64,000 bases of DNA from Paenibacillus sp. PAMC 26794 (GCF_000316035.1 NZ_ANHX01000002.1:1-64000); one strand, 5' to 3'. Shown: positions 1 to 8,908, numbered from the stretch's first letter. Notes: a model not told the origin generated them from the letters alone. A program made the numbers and translations.

Positions 1-2
1 AG

Positions 3-47
3 AAGAAACCTGAAGAAGCAAAGCGTTTCGACCTAAAAGCTTTCTGA
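3..47 (+). CDS. possible 3' end of an upstream gene (partial)
   Basis: One frame stays open from the window edge and ends with TGA at 45-47, giving the tail KKPEEAKRFDLKAF. The charged, alanine-containing tail looks like coding sequence, but 14 residues are too few to name a family and could be chance. The following 165 bases are non-coding, so the gene, if real, ends here. Confidence 0.3.
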   Translation, partial: KKPEEAKRFDLKAF

Positions 48-214
48 AAGAAAGCTACATCGGAAGCATACGCTATCACCGGATTTGTACAATTAAAAAA
101 TTCAAACAAAAAAATCTGGGGATAACAGCGATCGGAAGGTTGTTCTGTCCACGCAGTGATAGAGTGTAAATACTCAGTTATTCAGCTTATATACAGAGAG
201 GGGAATAGAACGAA
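48..214. other. leader region upstream of the purine permease
   Basis: This is a non-coding stretch of 167 bases. A ribosome binding site (gagaggggaat) lies just before the ATG at 215. I looked for the conserved core of a purine riboswitch, which often precedes this permease family, and could not find it. No confident promoter or terminator was seen. Confidence 0.4.
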
Positions 215-1513
215 ATGAAACACGGATGGATGACCAGACGTCTTGGCATGGAGCCAGGAGACCAGTGGAAGAAGGAAATTGTGGCGGGAGCCATTTCCTA
301 TTTTGCCGTGGTCTATATCGTTATGGTCAATGCTACAATTCTTTCCGATGCCGGAATGCCCTTACAGGCAGCCATGGCTGGAACCCTGTTGACGTCCATT
401 GCAGGCTGTTTGCTCATGGCATTTGGCGGAAAATCACCGATTATCGTAGTACCCGGAATGGGGATTAATGCATTTTTCACGTATACACTCGTACATTCCA
501 TGAAATTAAGCTGGCAAGAAGCTCTGGCCGTTGTAACCGTCACAGGTATACTGTTTGCCATTGTTGCGTTTACGTCACTATACAAAATGATCAGCGAAGC
601 GATTCCCAAAAATCTGCAGCATGGCATTACGGTCGGGATTGGTTTGTTTCTGACATTTATCGGTTTGCAAAAAAGTGGAATCGTTATCGCGCATCAGACT
701 ACGTTTGTTGCGATTGGGCACTTCAATGATCCGAATGTCATTACAGCCTGCGTTACGTTGGTGCTTGCCTTGATTTTATTTATACGGAACGTACAAGGTG
801 GACTTCTGATCAGTATTCTGGTCGGGACAGGCCTTGCCTATATACTTGGTGCAGTGAGCCCGGGTGAATCCGTATCAGCGATGGATGCGCTGCGTCAATA
901 CGGTGGGTTGTTTGGCGAATTGTCTTTGATGAAGCTGGCTGATGTCGCGTTTTGGATCGCGGTATTTTTGCTACTGTTGATTGTGGTGTTCGAAAATATC
1001 GGATTAATTACCGCTCAGACACAGATGATTGGTCGTCCAGAGCGCTTCAAAGGAAGTCTGCGTGCTCTGTCCATTAGCACCGTGCTGGCAGGTGTATTCG
1101 GAAGTAGTCCTCCAGTTGCTGCAGCCGAGACTACAGCCGGTATTGCGGCAGGCGGTCGCACAGGTTTGACTCCGCTCGTTACAGCCGTATTATTCGGAGC
1201 TACTTTCTTCTTCATCCCGCTACTCGGTTACATTCCGGATAGTGCAATTGCTCCCATTTTGATCATTATTGGTGGCCTGATGGTGCAAGGTGTGAAGGAT
1301 ATGGATTTTGGTGACTTTACAGAGGCATTCCCGGCATTTCTGATCATGGTAATGATTCCATTTACATATAGCATCGTGGACGGTATGGCGTTTGGATTTA
1401 TTGCCTATCCATTAGCGAAGCTGGCAGCAGGACAAGGTAAACAGGTGCCTGTGGTCATGTATTGCATTTCCATCCTCTTTTTAGCCAATTTCGTGTTGCA
1501 TGGTATCTTGTAA
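215..1513 (+). CDS. NCS2-family (AzgA-type) purine permease
   Basis: This is a 432-residue polytopic membrane protein, the usual length for AzgA/PbuG-type hypoxanthine/guanine/adenine permeases, which import nucleobases with protons. Recognisable elements are the early VPGMGINAFFTYT segment, a long series of hydrophobic helices, and the SSPPVAAAETTAGIAAGGRTG stretch near residue 300 typical of the substrate-binding half. Start ATG 215 follows gagagggg. It stands alone, about 85 bases before the next gene. Which purine it carries cannot be read from sequence; membership in the AzgA branch is inferred from length and motifs. Confidence 0.88.
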   Translation: MKHGWMTRRLGMEPGDQWKKEIVAGAISYFAVVYIVMVNATILSDAGMPLQAAMAGTLLTSIAGCLLMAFGGKSPIIVVPGMGINAFFTYTLVHSMKLSWQEALAVVTVTGILFAIVAFTSLYKMISEAIPKNLQHGITVGIGLFLTFIGLQKSGIVIAHQTTFVAIGHFNDPNVITACVTLVLALILFIRNVQGGLLISILVGTGLAYILGAVSPGESVSAMDALRQYGGLFGELSLMKLADVAFWIAVFLLLLIVVFENIGLITAQTQMIGRPERFKGSLRALSISTVLAGVFGSSPPVAAAETTAGIAAGGRTGLTPLVTAVLFGATFFFIPLLGYIPDSAIAPILIIIGGLMVQGVKDMDFGDFTEAFPAFLIMVMIPFTYSIVDGMAFGFIAYPLAKLAAGQGKQVPVVMYCISILFLANFVLHGIL

Positions 1514-1598
1514 AGCTGTGTTATACAACAAAAGGCAACGTCATGTAAGTTCATACGTATGATCTCTGGTGAGCAGATGGAGAACGGGAGGAACGGGA

Positions 1599-3398
1599 AT
1601 GGAAGAGCAGCAACAAGCAGGGCAGAATGAACCGAAGGTAGGAAAAAAGGGATTTAAGGATTTCGTCAAGCTTATCGCTTCCACGAATCCGCCAAAACTC
1701 ATTTTGATTCTTGCCCTCATCTTAACCCTGATTCAAACAACAGCCGGACTGATCGTGCCATTGATGACCAAAGGTCTGATTGATGGACTTACCACTTCGG
1801 CACTGAACAAATCTGTGATTTTATTGTTGCTGGGGGCATTTGTAATTCAGGCGATTGCCTCAGGCATTAGCATTTATATGTTAAATTATGCCGGACAACG
1901 CGTGGTCGCAACGCTTCGCACCAAGCTGTGGAACAAGGTATTGTCGCTGCGAATGCCGTATTTCGATCGCAATCGGACAGGCGATACGATGAGCCGGATT
2001 ACGAATGATACAAGCCAGATCATGACGTTGATCGCGGATTATCTGGTTTCATTTGTGTCGAACATCGTCGCTGTTGTAGGTGGTGTGGCGTTACTATTTT
2101 ACTTGGATTGGGTGATGTCGCTCATTATTCTGAGTCTGGTGCCACTTACGCTGTTGATTCTGTTGCCGGTCGGGAAGAAAATGTACAAGATCTCCAAGAA
2201 GCAGCAGGACGAGATGGCAGGTCTTACGTCCGTGCTCAGTCAGGTTATTGGCGAGATTCGCTTGGTAAAAGCCTACGGCACGGAGAAACAGGAAGTGGAA
2301 GCAGGGGATTCCCGGATTCGTAAAATGTTTGCTTTTGGCTTGCAGGAAGCACGCATTCTTGCACTGATCGGTCCCTTGTTTACATTTGTCATGACTGCCG
2401 TACTGGTCGTTATTCTGGGTGTGGGGGGAATGCGCGTAGCGTCTGGACTGTTGTCGCCTGGTGAACTGGTCGCGTTCATATTACTGTTGTTCCAGGTCAT
2501 TATGCCAATGGGACAATTCACGACGTTATACTCCCGTTTACAGAAAGTTGTAGGTGCAACAGAGCGCATACAAGCTATTCTTGCTGATGAAGAAGAGCCA
2601 CATGACAGCATCAAGGTAGCGCCAAAAGGAAATGAGACGATTGCATTCCATGATGTACACTTTTCCTATGTCACAGGTGAGGAAGTGCTGCACGGAATCA
2701 ATCTGACGGTACCTACACGCAAAGTGACGGCGATTGTCGGTCCAAGCGGTAGCGGCAAATCAACGCTGTTCTCCTTGATGGAGCAGTTCTATATGCCCGA
2801 TTCAGGCCACATTTCGTATGGGGGACAAGCGATAACGGAGTATTCCTTATCCTCCTGGCGTAGCAAGATCGGGTATGTATCTCAGGAAAGTCCGCTTATG
2901 GCGGGCACGATCAAAGACAACATCACGTACGGATTAGGTCGTGAGGCCACGATGGATGAGATCCGGCGAGCTGCTGAGATGGCCTATTCTGCCGACTTTA
3001 TCGACAAGTTGCCACAGGGCTATGACACGGAAGTGGGCGAGAGAGGAATCAAGTTATCCGGGGGCCAACGTCAGCGGATTGCTATTGCTCGTGCTTTACT
3101 GCGCAGTCCGGATATTCTCATGTTGGATGAAGCGACATCCAGTCTGGACAGTACCTCCGAGTATGAAGTACAACAGGCTTTGTCCAACCTGATGGAAGGC
3201 AGAACTACGATCGTGATCGCGCACCGACTGTCCACAGTTGTGGATTCCGATCAGATTGTTGTATTGGAGCATGGATATGTTACCGGAACAGGAACTCATA
3301 CGGAATTAATTAGCAATCATCCGGTATACCGTGAATTAGCTCAAAAACAGTTTGTGGCACAGGAAGGAAATGCAGCTACAGTACAAAACGAAGAGTAA
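1599..3398 (+). CDS. ABC exporter half-transporter (BmrA/MsbA-type, fused permease-ATPase)
   Basis: A fused transmembrane and ATPase subunit of 599 residues that should work as a homodimeric exporter. The N-terminal half has about six membrane helices (roughly residues 35-310). The ATPase has Walker A GPSGSGKST (about residue 383), signature LSGGQRQR, Walker B ILMLDEATSSLD and the H-loop IAHRLST. I chose ATG 1599, preceded by gggagg with normal spacing, over an in-frame GTG at 1569. A terminator follows. The ligand is unknown. It lies immediately upstream of the TetR/NRPS locus, but the terminator and a new promoter separate them, so a link is only possible. Confidence 0.9.
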   Translation: MEEQQQAGQNEPKVGKKGFKDFVKLIASTNPPKLILILALILTLIQTTAGLIVPLMTKGLIDGLTTSALNKSVILLLLGAFVIQAIASGISIYMLNYAGQRVVATLRTKLWNKVLSLRMPYFDRNRTGDTMSRITNDTSQIMTLIADYLVSFVSNIVAVVGGVALLFYLDWVMSLIILSLVPLTLLILLPVGKKMYKISKKQQDEMAGLTSVLSQVIGEIRLVKAYGTEKQEVEAGDSRIRKMFAFGLQEARILALIGPLFTFVMTAVLVVILGVGGMRVASGLLSPGELVAFILLLFQVIMPMGQFTTLYSRLQKVVGATERIQAILADEEEPHDSIKVAPKGNETIAFHDVHFSYVTGEEVLHGINLTVPTRKVTAIVGPSGSGKSTLFSLMEQFYMPDSGHISYGGQAITEYSLSSWRSKIGYVSQESPLMAGTIKDNITYGLGREATMDEIRRAAEMAYSADFIDKLPQGYDTEVGERGIKLSGGQRQRIAIARALLRSPDILMLDEATSSLDSTSEYEVQQALSNLMEGRTTIVIAHRLSTVVDSDQIVVLEHGYVTGTGTHTELISNHPVYRELAQKQFVAQEGNAATVQNEE

Positions 3399-3411
3399 TT
3401 CTCATTAATGC

Positions 3412-3463
3412 AGGGTCTCCTTTATACCCATGAGGTATTTCAACGGAGATCCTTTTTCTTTTT
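3412..3463 (+). terminator. intrinsic terminator after the ABC exporter
   Basis: The arms gggtctcc (3413-3420) and ggagatcc (3445-3452) pair with one G·U and are followed by a T-rich run, tttttcttttt. It ends the upstream unit before the TetR promoter. Confidence 0.75.
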
Positions 3464-3478
3464 CTGAAATTCCTCATA

Positions 3479-3528
3479 TTGACAGTAAGATCAACATACT
3501 CTATATTATAGATACCGACCGTTGGTAT
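3479..3528 (+). promoter_or_regulatory. promoter and palindromic operator of the TetR unit
   Basis: A -35 box TTGACA (3479-3484) is followed after 17 bases by TATATT (3502-3507), a near-consensus sigma-A promoter. Directly downstream at 3512-3528 lies the near-perfect 17-bp palindrome ATACCGACCGTTGGTAT, the size and form of a TetR-family operator. It covers the expected transcription start, so binding would block initiation. Autorepression by the adjacent TetR protein is inference. Confidence 0.8.
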
Positions 3529-3544
3529 GTATAAGGAGGAACTT

Positions 3545-4204
3545 ATGGCTAGAAATAAATACCCTGAGCAGACGCTGGACCTGATTCTGACAGTTTCAAC
3601 TCAAATGTTTACCGAAAAGGGATATGAAAAGACCAGTATTCAAGAAATTATAGATGAATTAGGTATGTCCAAAGGTGCAATATATCATCATTTCAAGTCC
3701 AAGGAGGATATCCTTAGTGCAGTGATGGAGAAGGAGCTCGGGCGGGCAGAAGACATGTTCATGGAACTCATCCAGAACACGCATGCTCCGAATGCCAGAC
3801 AGAAGCTCATCAGTATTTTGGAAAATATTATTGTTGATCCTGGAATCCAGTCCAACTCAATTGATCAGGTTCTTAGCACTCAGATCAAGAATCCGCAGTT
3901 TGTACTCGGTGGAATCAGGAAGGGTGTTCTAAAAGACGCACGAATTATTGCCAATATTATGGAGCAAGGCAAGGAAGATGGGTCCATTTCAGTCGAATAT
4001 CCGCTGGAGTGTGCTGAAATCTTCATGCTGCTCGTTAATATCTGGATCAACCCTCTTCTTTTTGGCAGAGATCAGGAGCAGACATTGGAAAGGCTTAAGT
4101 TTTTGCAACACATAATGAAGCTCTTGGGAGCAGATATCGTTAGTGAACAGCTCATTCAGCGAATTACGAATCGGCATGCTAGCACGGGAGGGTATGTGGG
4201 ATGA
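3545..4204 (+). CDS. TetR/AcrR-family transcriptional regulator
   Basis: A 219-residue regulator. The N-terminal helix-turn-helix is clear: TEKGYEKTSIQEIIDELGMS followed by KGAIYHHFKSKEDIL, the hallmark of the family. The C-terminal two thirds form the usual variable ligand-binding domain. I use ATG 3545, which follows AAGGAGG at 3533-3539; the in-frame ATG at 3527 lies inside the operator palindrome and lacks a binding site. The stop codon overlaps the start of the next gene (ATGA), so it is translationally coupled to the ABC transporter. It probably represses its own operon and may be released by the peptide or another toxic ligand; that ligand is unknown. Confidence 0.92.
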   Translation: MARNKYPEQTLDLILTVSTQMFTEKGYEKTSIQEIIDELGMSKGAIYHHFKSKEDILSAVMEKELGRAEDMFMELIQNTHAPNARQKLISILENIIVDPGIQSNSIDQVLSTQIKNPQFVLGGIRKGVLKDARIIANIMEQGKEDGSISVEYPLECAEIFMLLVNIWINPLLFGRDQEQTLERLKFLQHIMKLLGADIVSEQLIQRITNRHASTGGYVG

Positions 4205-4938
4205 GTGGGAAGGGCTTAATTGTAGAAATGGAAGGTATATCCAGATTCTTTGGAGAGAGGGAAGTCATTCGAAACTGTACGATGCACTTGCCGGAGGGCA
4301 GTATCTATGGCTTTTTGGGACCGAACGGAGCTGGAAAAACTACGGTTATGAAAATATTGACCGGTTTACTTAAGCAGAGCAGCGGTCATGCCAAAGTACT
4401 TGGGCTGGATGTTTCGACTCACCGGGATGAGATGCTGGGGCAGGTGGGAAGTTTGATAGAAGTACCCATTTTTTTTGAACATTTGTCAGCGAAGGAGAAT
4501 TTGCAGATTCATCTCGCTTATATGGATAAAGATGATAACAATGTGATGGAATTTTTGGAAATGGTAGGGCTGGAACAGACTGGTAGTCAAGCGGTTTCTA
4601 CGTTTTCGTTAGGAATGCGCCAGCGTCTTGCTATTGCCAGAGCAGTTATTCACAAACCTAAGCTCTTGATACTGGATGAGCCGATTAACGGACTAGATCC
4701 CTTGGCTATTCGGGAAATGAGAGCATTGTTTAAACGTTTTGTCAACGAATACGGTATGTCTATCTTGATCTCCAGTCACATTATTTCAGAACTGGAACAA
4801 GTGGCTGATATTATTGGAATCATTGTGAATGGTTCAATTATCCGTGAGATGCATATGACTGAAATCCGTGCAAAGTTTCCAAATGGATTGGAGGAATACT
4901 TTTTTGAAGTGACGAGTGGAGGGACAGAAATTGCATAA
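4201..4938 (+). CDS. ABC transporter ATP-binding protein (BcrA/antibiotic-export type)
   Basis: A 245-residue ATPase with Walker A GPNGAGKTT, signature FSLGMRQRLAIARA and Walker B LLILDEPINGLD. The form MRQRLAIA in place of GGQ is typical of the BcrA/lantibiotic-immunity branch that pairs with a separate six-helix permease. It overlaps the TetR stop by four bases and the permease start by a few bases, so the three are one transcript. A role in export of, or self-protection from, the NRPS product is inferred from position. Confidence 0.9.
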   Translation: MSGKGLIVEMEGISRFFGEREVIRNCTMHLPEGSIYGFLGPNGAGKTTVMKILTGLLKQSSGHAKVLGLDVSTHRDEMLGQVGSLIEVPIFFEHLSAKENLQIHLAYMDKDDNNVMEFLEMVGLEQTGSQAVSTFSLGMRQRLAIARAVIHKPKLLILDEPINGLDPLAIREMRALFKRFVNEYGMSILISSHIISELEQVADIIGIIVNGSIIREMHMTEIRAKFPNGLEEYFFEVTSGGTEIA

Positions 4939-5629
4939 ACTTATTCGTCTGGAGCTGAAAAGGCACAGAATGAACGTGTACGCAAAAGCAAGTGCAGCGG
5001 TGACCTTGGGTTTAATCGCTTTTGTTTATTTTATTGCTTACGTGGCCCAGGTTGAGAAAGAGGCAGACTTTCAAACGTACCCCAACATTCTCTTGTTTAC
5101 ATCAATTATTAGCATGATTTGTTTTTCTGTATTAGCTTCAGTCATGTATTCCCGAATAGTGATCGAAGAGTATTCTGGAAATCGTTTGACGTTGTTGTTT
5201 ACGTATCCTGTAAACCGGAAAAAGATGTTGCTGGCCAAAGTGATCCTCGTTTCAAGCTTCTCAACGATTGCAATGATCGGAGGGAACTTGCTGGCGTTAT
5301 TCATTTTTACCATGACAGAATCTGTAGCTCCTATTGTAAATGACAAAATGTCGTTAAATCTGGTGTTATCGATGATATTAACGATTGTCATTCTCTCCAT
5401 TAGTGCGAGTGTTTGCAGTCTAGCCGCCATGCGTATCGGATTCGTTCGCAAATCTGTGCCGTCTGCTATCGTATCTGCTTTGCTTCTATGTGCACTTATT
5501 GGGAATCTCGTGATTGGTAGTGCCCAAAATCAGCTTCTTCTGTTTTTCCTAGCATTAATAATGATTGCGCTGGGGGTGTTTATCGTCATGGAATTGATGA
5601 ATCGCATCCATACGATGGAGACAGAATGA
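4931..5629 (+). CDS. ABC-2-type transporter permease
   Basis: A 232-residue protein with about six hydrophobic helices, the standard architecture for the membrane partner of a BcrA-like ATPase. The best start is TTG 4931 (protein begins LHKLIRLELKRHRMN), which has GGAGGG about seven bases upstream; a GTG at 4916 is possible but poorly placed. It overlaps the ATPase gene by eight bases. It carries no recognisable substrate signature. Together with the preceding ATPase it should form a two-component exporter or immunity pump. Confidence 0.85.
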   Translation: MHKLIRLELKRHRMNVYAKASAAVTLGLIAFVYFIAYVAQVEKEADFQTYPNILLFTSIISMICFSVLASVMYSRIVIEEYSGNRLTLLFTYPVNRKKMLLAKVILVSSFSTIAMIGGNLLALFIFTMTESVAPIVNDKMSLNLVLSMILTIVILSISASVCSLAAMRIGFVRKSVPSAIVSALLLCALIGNLVIGSAQNQLLLFFLALIMIALGVFIVMELMNRIHTMETE

Positions 5630-5666
5630 TCTTGGGGTGATAAGCCAAAGAAAGGGGAGAAGAAAA

Positions 5667-6455
5667 GTGTTGAAAAGCAGTGAACTTAGCCTCTGCAAAA
5701 CGATAGATGTGGATCAACCCATAGATGACATTGATTTGGATTGGTTGTCAGGCGATATTCATGTACTTTTGGGTGAAGATGAATTGATTCACGTCATGCA
5801 GTATGCCGATCAGCGTTATGCCGAGCGAAAGTTAATGCAGCCAAGTATTAACGGCAATAAATTAAGTATTATAGATGGACGGAAAAAAACAGGTTTCATT
5901 GGATTTAATATCGGCCGGACCGCTTTAGAGCTGCACGTCCCTCGTCGTGTTTTAAATTCTATTCTAGTGAAAACAACAGGTGGTCAGCTTGCGATGAATG
6001 GAATTCAAGCTAATCGCTGTCAATGTAAAGTCACATCAGGAAGTTTAACGTTGTCCGGAAACATGGAAAAGCTTGAGGTATACGCAACCGCCTCAGATTT
6101 CTACGCAAATAATGTAAAAGCAAATAGATTCACTCTCCACTCGAGTTCATCCAAGATTGAGATTACAGGAGAATTTCAACATGTGGAATCGAAGACTACG
6201 GGGAGGGGGCTTCATATGGATTGTCTTCAAACTCCAAATAGTTTCCATTCTATTTCCACTGGAATGAAGGCCGTGGTATGCATTCCAGATCAAGAAGGCT
6301 TTGAAGTGCAACTGAACGAAAGATCAGGCACATTAAAAAGTGATTTTGAATTGACTCCTAAACAGGGTGAACGTAAACGATTCTCATACAAAAATGGAAA
6401 AAGACAATTTCAAATTGATATTCGTGGGGGTTCCTTTCATTTAAAGAGAAGGTAA
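5667..6455 (+). CDS. DUF4097-like beta-strand repeat protein
   Basis: A protein of about 262 residues made of short alternating strands with repeated patterns such as LDWLSGDIHV, VKTTGGQLAMNG and VTSGSLTLSGN, the look of the DUF4097 right-handed beta fold found near ABC and two-component systems for envelope stress. I see no signal peptide or membrane helix. Start is probably GTG 5667 after aaagggga (5651-5658); a GTG at 5637 is too close to the previous gene and lacks a binding site. Its job is unknown; its place inside the export operon suggests a sensing or accessory role. Confidence 0.7.
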   Translation: MLKSSELSLCKTIDVDQPIDDIDLDWLSGDIHVLLGEDELIHVMQYADQRYAERKLMQPSINGNKLSIIDGRKKTGFIGFNIGRTALELHVPRRVLNSILVKTTGGQLAMNGIQANRCQCKVTSGSLTLSGNMEKLEVYATASDFYANNVKANRFTLHSSSSKIEITGEFQHVESKTTGRGLHMDCLQTPNSFHSISTGMKAVVCIPDQEGFEVQLNERSGTLKSDFELTPKQGERKRFSYKNGKRQFQIDIRGGSFHLKRR

Positions 6456-6491
6456 TTGAATGAATCCCATGAAAATGAAGGAGGCATGCAC

Positions 6492-6662
6492 ATGGCAGGC
6501 TGGATTGTAGGCATAACCTTTTCCTCTATTGTACTAATCATAGGAGTCTATGGTGTATTAAATAGCAAACGCAGGCGTGTCAGGAATAAATGGGCTTGGT
6601 GGTTCATTTTGTTCGGTTGCTGTGCACTTGTCAGTGCAGTGATTAATTATCAATTCAAATAG
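6492..6662 (+). CDS. small two-helix membrane protein, unknown function
   Basis: A 56-residue protein with two hydrophobic helices (about residues 3-22 and 34-52) joined by a very basic loop, NSKRRRVRNK. ATG 6492 is preferred because AAGGAGG lies seven bases upstream; ATG 6486 and an upstream TTG at 6456 are also in frame. It follows the DUF4097 gene with almost no gap. I do not recognise a family. The position suggests an accessory subunit of the exporter module or a small immunity protein. Confidence 0.6.
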   Translation: MAGWIVGITFSSIVLIIGVYGVLNSKRRRVRNKWAWWFILFGCCALVSAVINYQFK

Positions 6663-6692
6663 CTTTAATCCTGCAATAAAGGGGGAGTTCAT

Positions 6693-7979
6693 ATCTTATT
6701 AGGTTTTAATCGAAATTTCAACCTGATTCTGATAGGACAGATCATTACCTTATTTGGAAGTGCTATCCTGCGTTTTGCACTGTCATTGTATATTCTTGAT
6801 TTTACAGGCTCTGCAGAGACGTTTGCTGTGTTGCTTGCTGTTTCAACGTTACCTACCATACTTCTGTCCCCCATTGGCGGAGCGATCGCGGATCGGGTGA
6901 ATCGAAAACATCTAATTGTGTCCTTTGACTTCATCAGTTTTGTAGTAACGGGTGGATTGCTTGCATTTCTTTATGCAGGATCAGGTGACATGGTTATTAT
7001 CATTGGAGCAGTTATGACCATATTAGCTCTCGTCAGCACCTTCTATCACCCTACTGTGCAAGCGAGCATACCTTTGTTGATTGAAGGGGATAAATTAATG
7101 AAGGCTAACGGTGCAGTATCGGGCATTGGAGCTATTACAAACTTTGCAGGTCCTGTGCTCGGCGGACTGATTTACGGATTTGCAGGGATTGAATTTATCG
7201 TTGCTGTTACGTGTGCCAGTTTTTTGATTGCTGCAATCATTGAGCTTTTTATCCGGATTCCTTTCTTCAAAGAGGCCAGAGTTCAGGGAATGCTCAAAAC
7301 GATTGGATCGGATCTAGCAATAGGGTTTCGCTACATTCATAAAGAGAACCCCTTCTTACTTAAAATTATTTTGATCGCCGCTTCCATTAATTTGTTTATT
7401 ACTCCTCTTTTTTTAGTAGGTATTCCTTATGTTATTAAAGTGCTACTGCATATGGAAGATCAATACTTCGGGTATACCCAAGGAGGAATATCATTGAGTA
7501 TGATCGTTGCCGCTGCGGTCATAGGCCTTATTGCAGGGAAAATAAGAATTAACAACTTATATTTATGCTTTTTAGGCAGCGGAATTATATTTTTACCTAT
7601 GGCTTTGGCTATTTACCCTTCCTGGCTGGACGGTGATCAACAACCCATTATTGCATATCTCGTGTTTTCTCTCTGTGCCATGCTGATTATGTTTGTCATT
7701 ACTCTTGTTAACATTTTTTTTACTACACTCCTGCAGAAAAAGACGCCTAATGCTTTGTTGGGCAAAGTGATGGCTATAATGTTTGCTATATCGACATGTG
7801 CCGTCCCTATTGGTCAAGTAGTAACAGGAACATTGATTGATAAATTTACTAATAATATGTACCTTCTCGTTATCTTGATTGGTATTATCACCATAATTAT
7901 ATCACTATTCATGAAAAAGCTGTTGAGCTCATCAAGTGAAGGCTCCACAACTCAAGATACAGTAACTTCGCAGGTTTGA
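6693..7979 (+). CDS. MFS exporter (DHA3/EntS-like) with no standard start codon
   Basis: A 12-helix major facilitator of about 428 residues. The typical N-terminus of this group (GFNRNFNLILIGQ, then LFGSAILRFALSLYILD) begins near 6699, with the loop motif GGAIADRVNRKH after helix 2. Between the in-frame stop at 6666 and the conserved region there is no ATG, GTG, TTG or CTG. The first ordinary start would be CTG 6723 or TTG 6786, and TTG 6786 would remove most of helix 1. GGGGGAG (6681-6687) sits six bases before ATC 6693, the best candidate start. It lies between a small membrane protein and the thioesterase, so export of the NRPS product is likely but inferred. Confidence 0.8.
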   Translation: MLLGFNRNFNLILIGQIITLFGSAILRFALSLYILDFTGSAETFAVLLAVSTLPTILLSPIGGAIADRVNRKHLIVSFDFISFVVTGGLLAFLYAGSGDMVIIIGAVMTILALVSTFYHPTVQASIPLLIEGDKLMKANGAVSGIGAITNFAGPVLGGLIYGFAGIEFIVAVTCASFLIAAIIELFIRIPFFKEARVQGMLKTIGSDLAIGFRYIHKENPFLLKIILIAASINLFITPLFLVGIPYVIKVLLHMEDQYFGYTQGGISLSMIVAAAVIGLIAGKIRINNLYLCFLGSGIIFLPMALAIYPSWLDGDQQPIIAYLVFSLCAMLIMFVITLVNIFFTTLLQKKTPNALLGKVMAIMFAISTCAVPIGQVVTGTLIDKFTNNMYLLVILIGIITIIISLFMKKLLSSSSEGSTTQDTVTSQV

Positions 7980-8015
7980 TCAGACAGCTGTTACCAAAAA
8001 GGAGAAATAACAAAA

Positions 8016-8729
8016 ATGAAGCGAATGCAATTATTTTGTTTGCCTTATGCTGGTGGAAGTTCATCCATGTATCATGAATTTGCCTCTAATCTTCCTGAAT
8101 GGATTGAAATGATACCCATTGAATATTCCGAGCTGGGGCAGAAGAATAAACACTCAAGCTTTCAACATATGGTTCAGGAATTGGCGGTTCAAGTGCAGGA
8201 GTTATGGGACGAGAAGCCTTTTGCTATTATGGGTTATAGCATGGGAAGCCTTGTAGCATACGAACTTTATTATGAGATTTTACAAAAGTACAACAGAAAA
8301 CCGATTCACATGTTCTTTGCAGCTCATGTTCCTCCAAGTCAACATACAGCGAAGCGTTTAACTCGTACAGATGTGGAAAAGAGGGTGAAAGCAAACTTAT
8401 CTAGTATGGGAGTAAATCTTCCTATCACAGAACAACAGACCTTGCTGGAGTGGATCGTACCTAAATATCTTAAAGATCTTGACCTCTACACCGAATATTC
8501 GTACGTGCAAGGTAGGCAGGGGATCGATGCTAATATCACTGTACTTTATTCTGATGAGGAGAATAAACAGAGACAAATTTTTGATTGGTCACCCCTTTGT
8601 TCAAAATTCTGTATGTATCATCGAATGGGGCCGAGTCACTTCTTTATTAATCAGGAAGCCAAGCGTATGGCTTGGGAAGTCAGTCAGTCCATTACCAATG
8701 AATTGAGGCAGCCAATTTTGTCAAATTAA
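8016..8729 (+). CDS. type II thioesterase (SrfAD/GrsT-like)
   Basis: A 237-residue alpha/beta hydrolase with the type II thioesterase hallmarks: LPYAGGSSSMY near the N-terminus (oxyanion region), the nucleophile elbow GYSMGS (Ser about residue 74), an Asp in VLYSDEEN and a late histidine in GPSHFFI. Such enzymes clear misprimed or stalled acyl groups from the T domains of NRPSs; they usually do not release the final product. RBS aaggag precedes ATG 8016. The gene lies upstream of the synthetases on the same strand. Confidence 0.92.
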   Translation: MKRMQLFCLPYAGGSSSMYHEFASNLPEWIEMIPIEYSELGQKNKHSSFQHMVQELAVQVQELWDEKPFAIMGYSMGSLVAYELYYEILQKYNRKPIHMFFAAHVPPSQHTAKRLTRTDVEKRVKANLSSMGVNLPITEQQTLLEWIVPKYLKDLDLYTEYSYVQGRQGIDANITVLYSDEENKQRQIFDWSPLCSKFCMYHRMGPSHFFINQEAKRMAWEVSQSITNELRQPILSN

Positions 8730-8908
8730 TGGCTTATTTTTGTCTAACTTTCAGATTGTTTGTCGAACGCTAAAAACGGTGAAGGATATTCTCTTTTAGT
8801 GAAGAATATGGTTCTTTAGATCCATATTTATCATAAAAAGAGATTTTTTTGTTTTTCTTTATTTTTTTATATTTATTTCAATTTAATTACAATTAATTGG
8901 AGGTTAAC
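8730..8908. promoter_or_regulatory. AT-rich leader before the NRPS genes
   Basis: A non-coding stretch of 179 bases, extremely T-rich in its second half. It contains a perfect six-base inverted repeat, ATATGG (8805-8810) and CCATAT (8821-8826), followed by aaaaagagattttttt. It could be a weak attenuator or simply an AT-rich promoter region; I cannot assign -35 and -10 boxes with confidence. GGAGG at 8899-8903 serves the synthetase start. Confidence 0.4.

Noticed and set aside
1..214. purine riboswitch in front of the NCS2 permease
   Set aside because: The conserved junction and loop sequences of the purine aptamer are not present.
8016..8729. type II thioesterase as the chain-release enzyme
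   Set aside because: Its sequence is of the proofreading type (SrfAD/GrsT), which normally does not release full-length product; kept only as an alternative to the terminal C domain.
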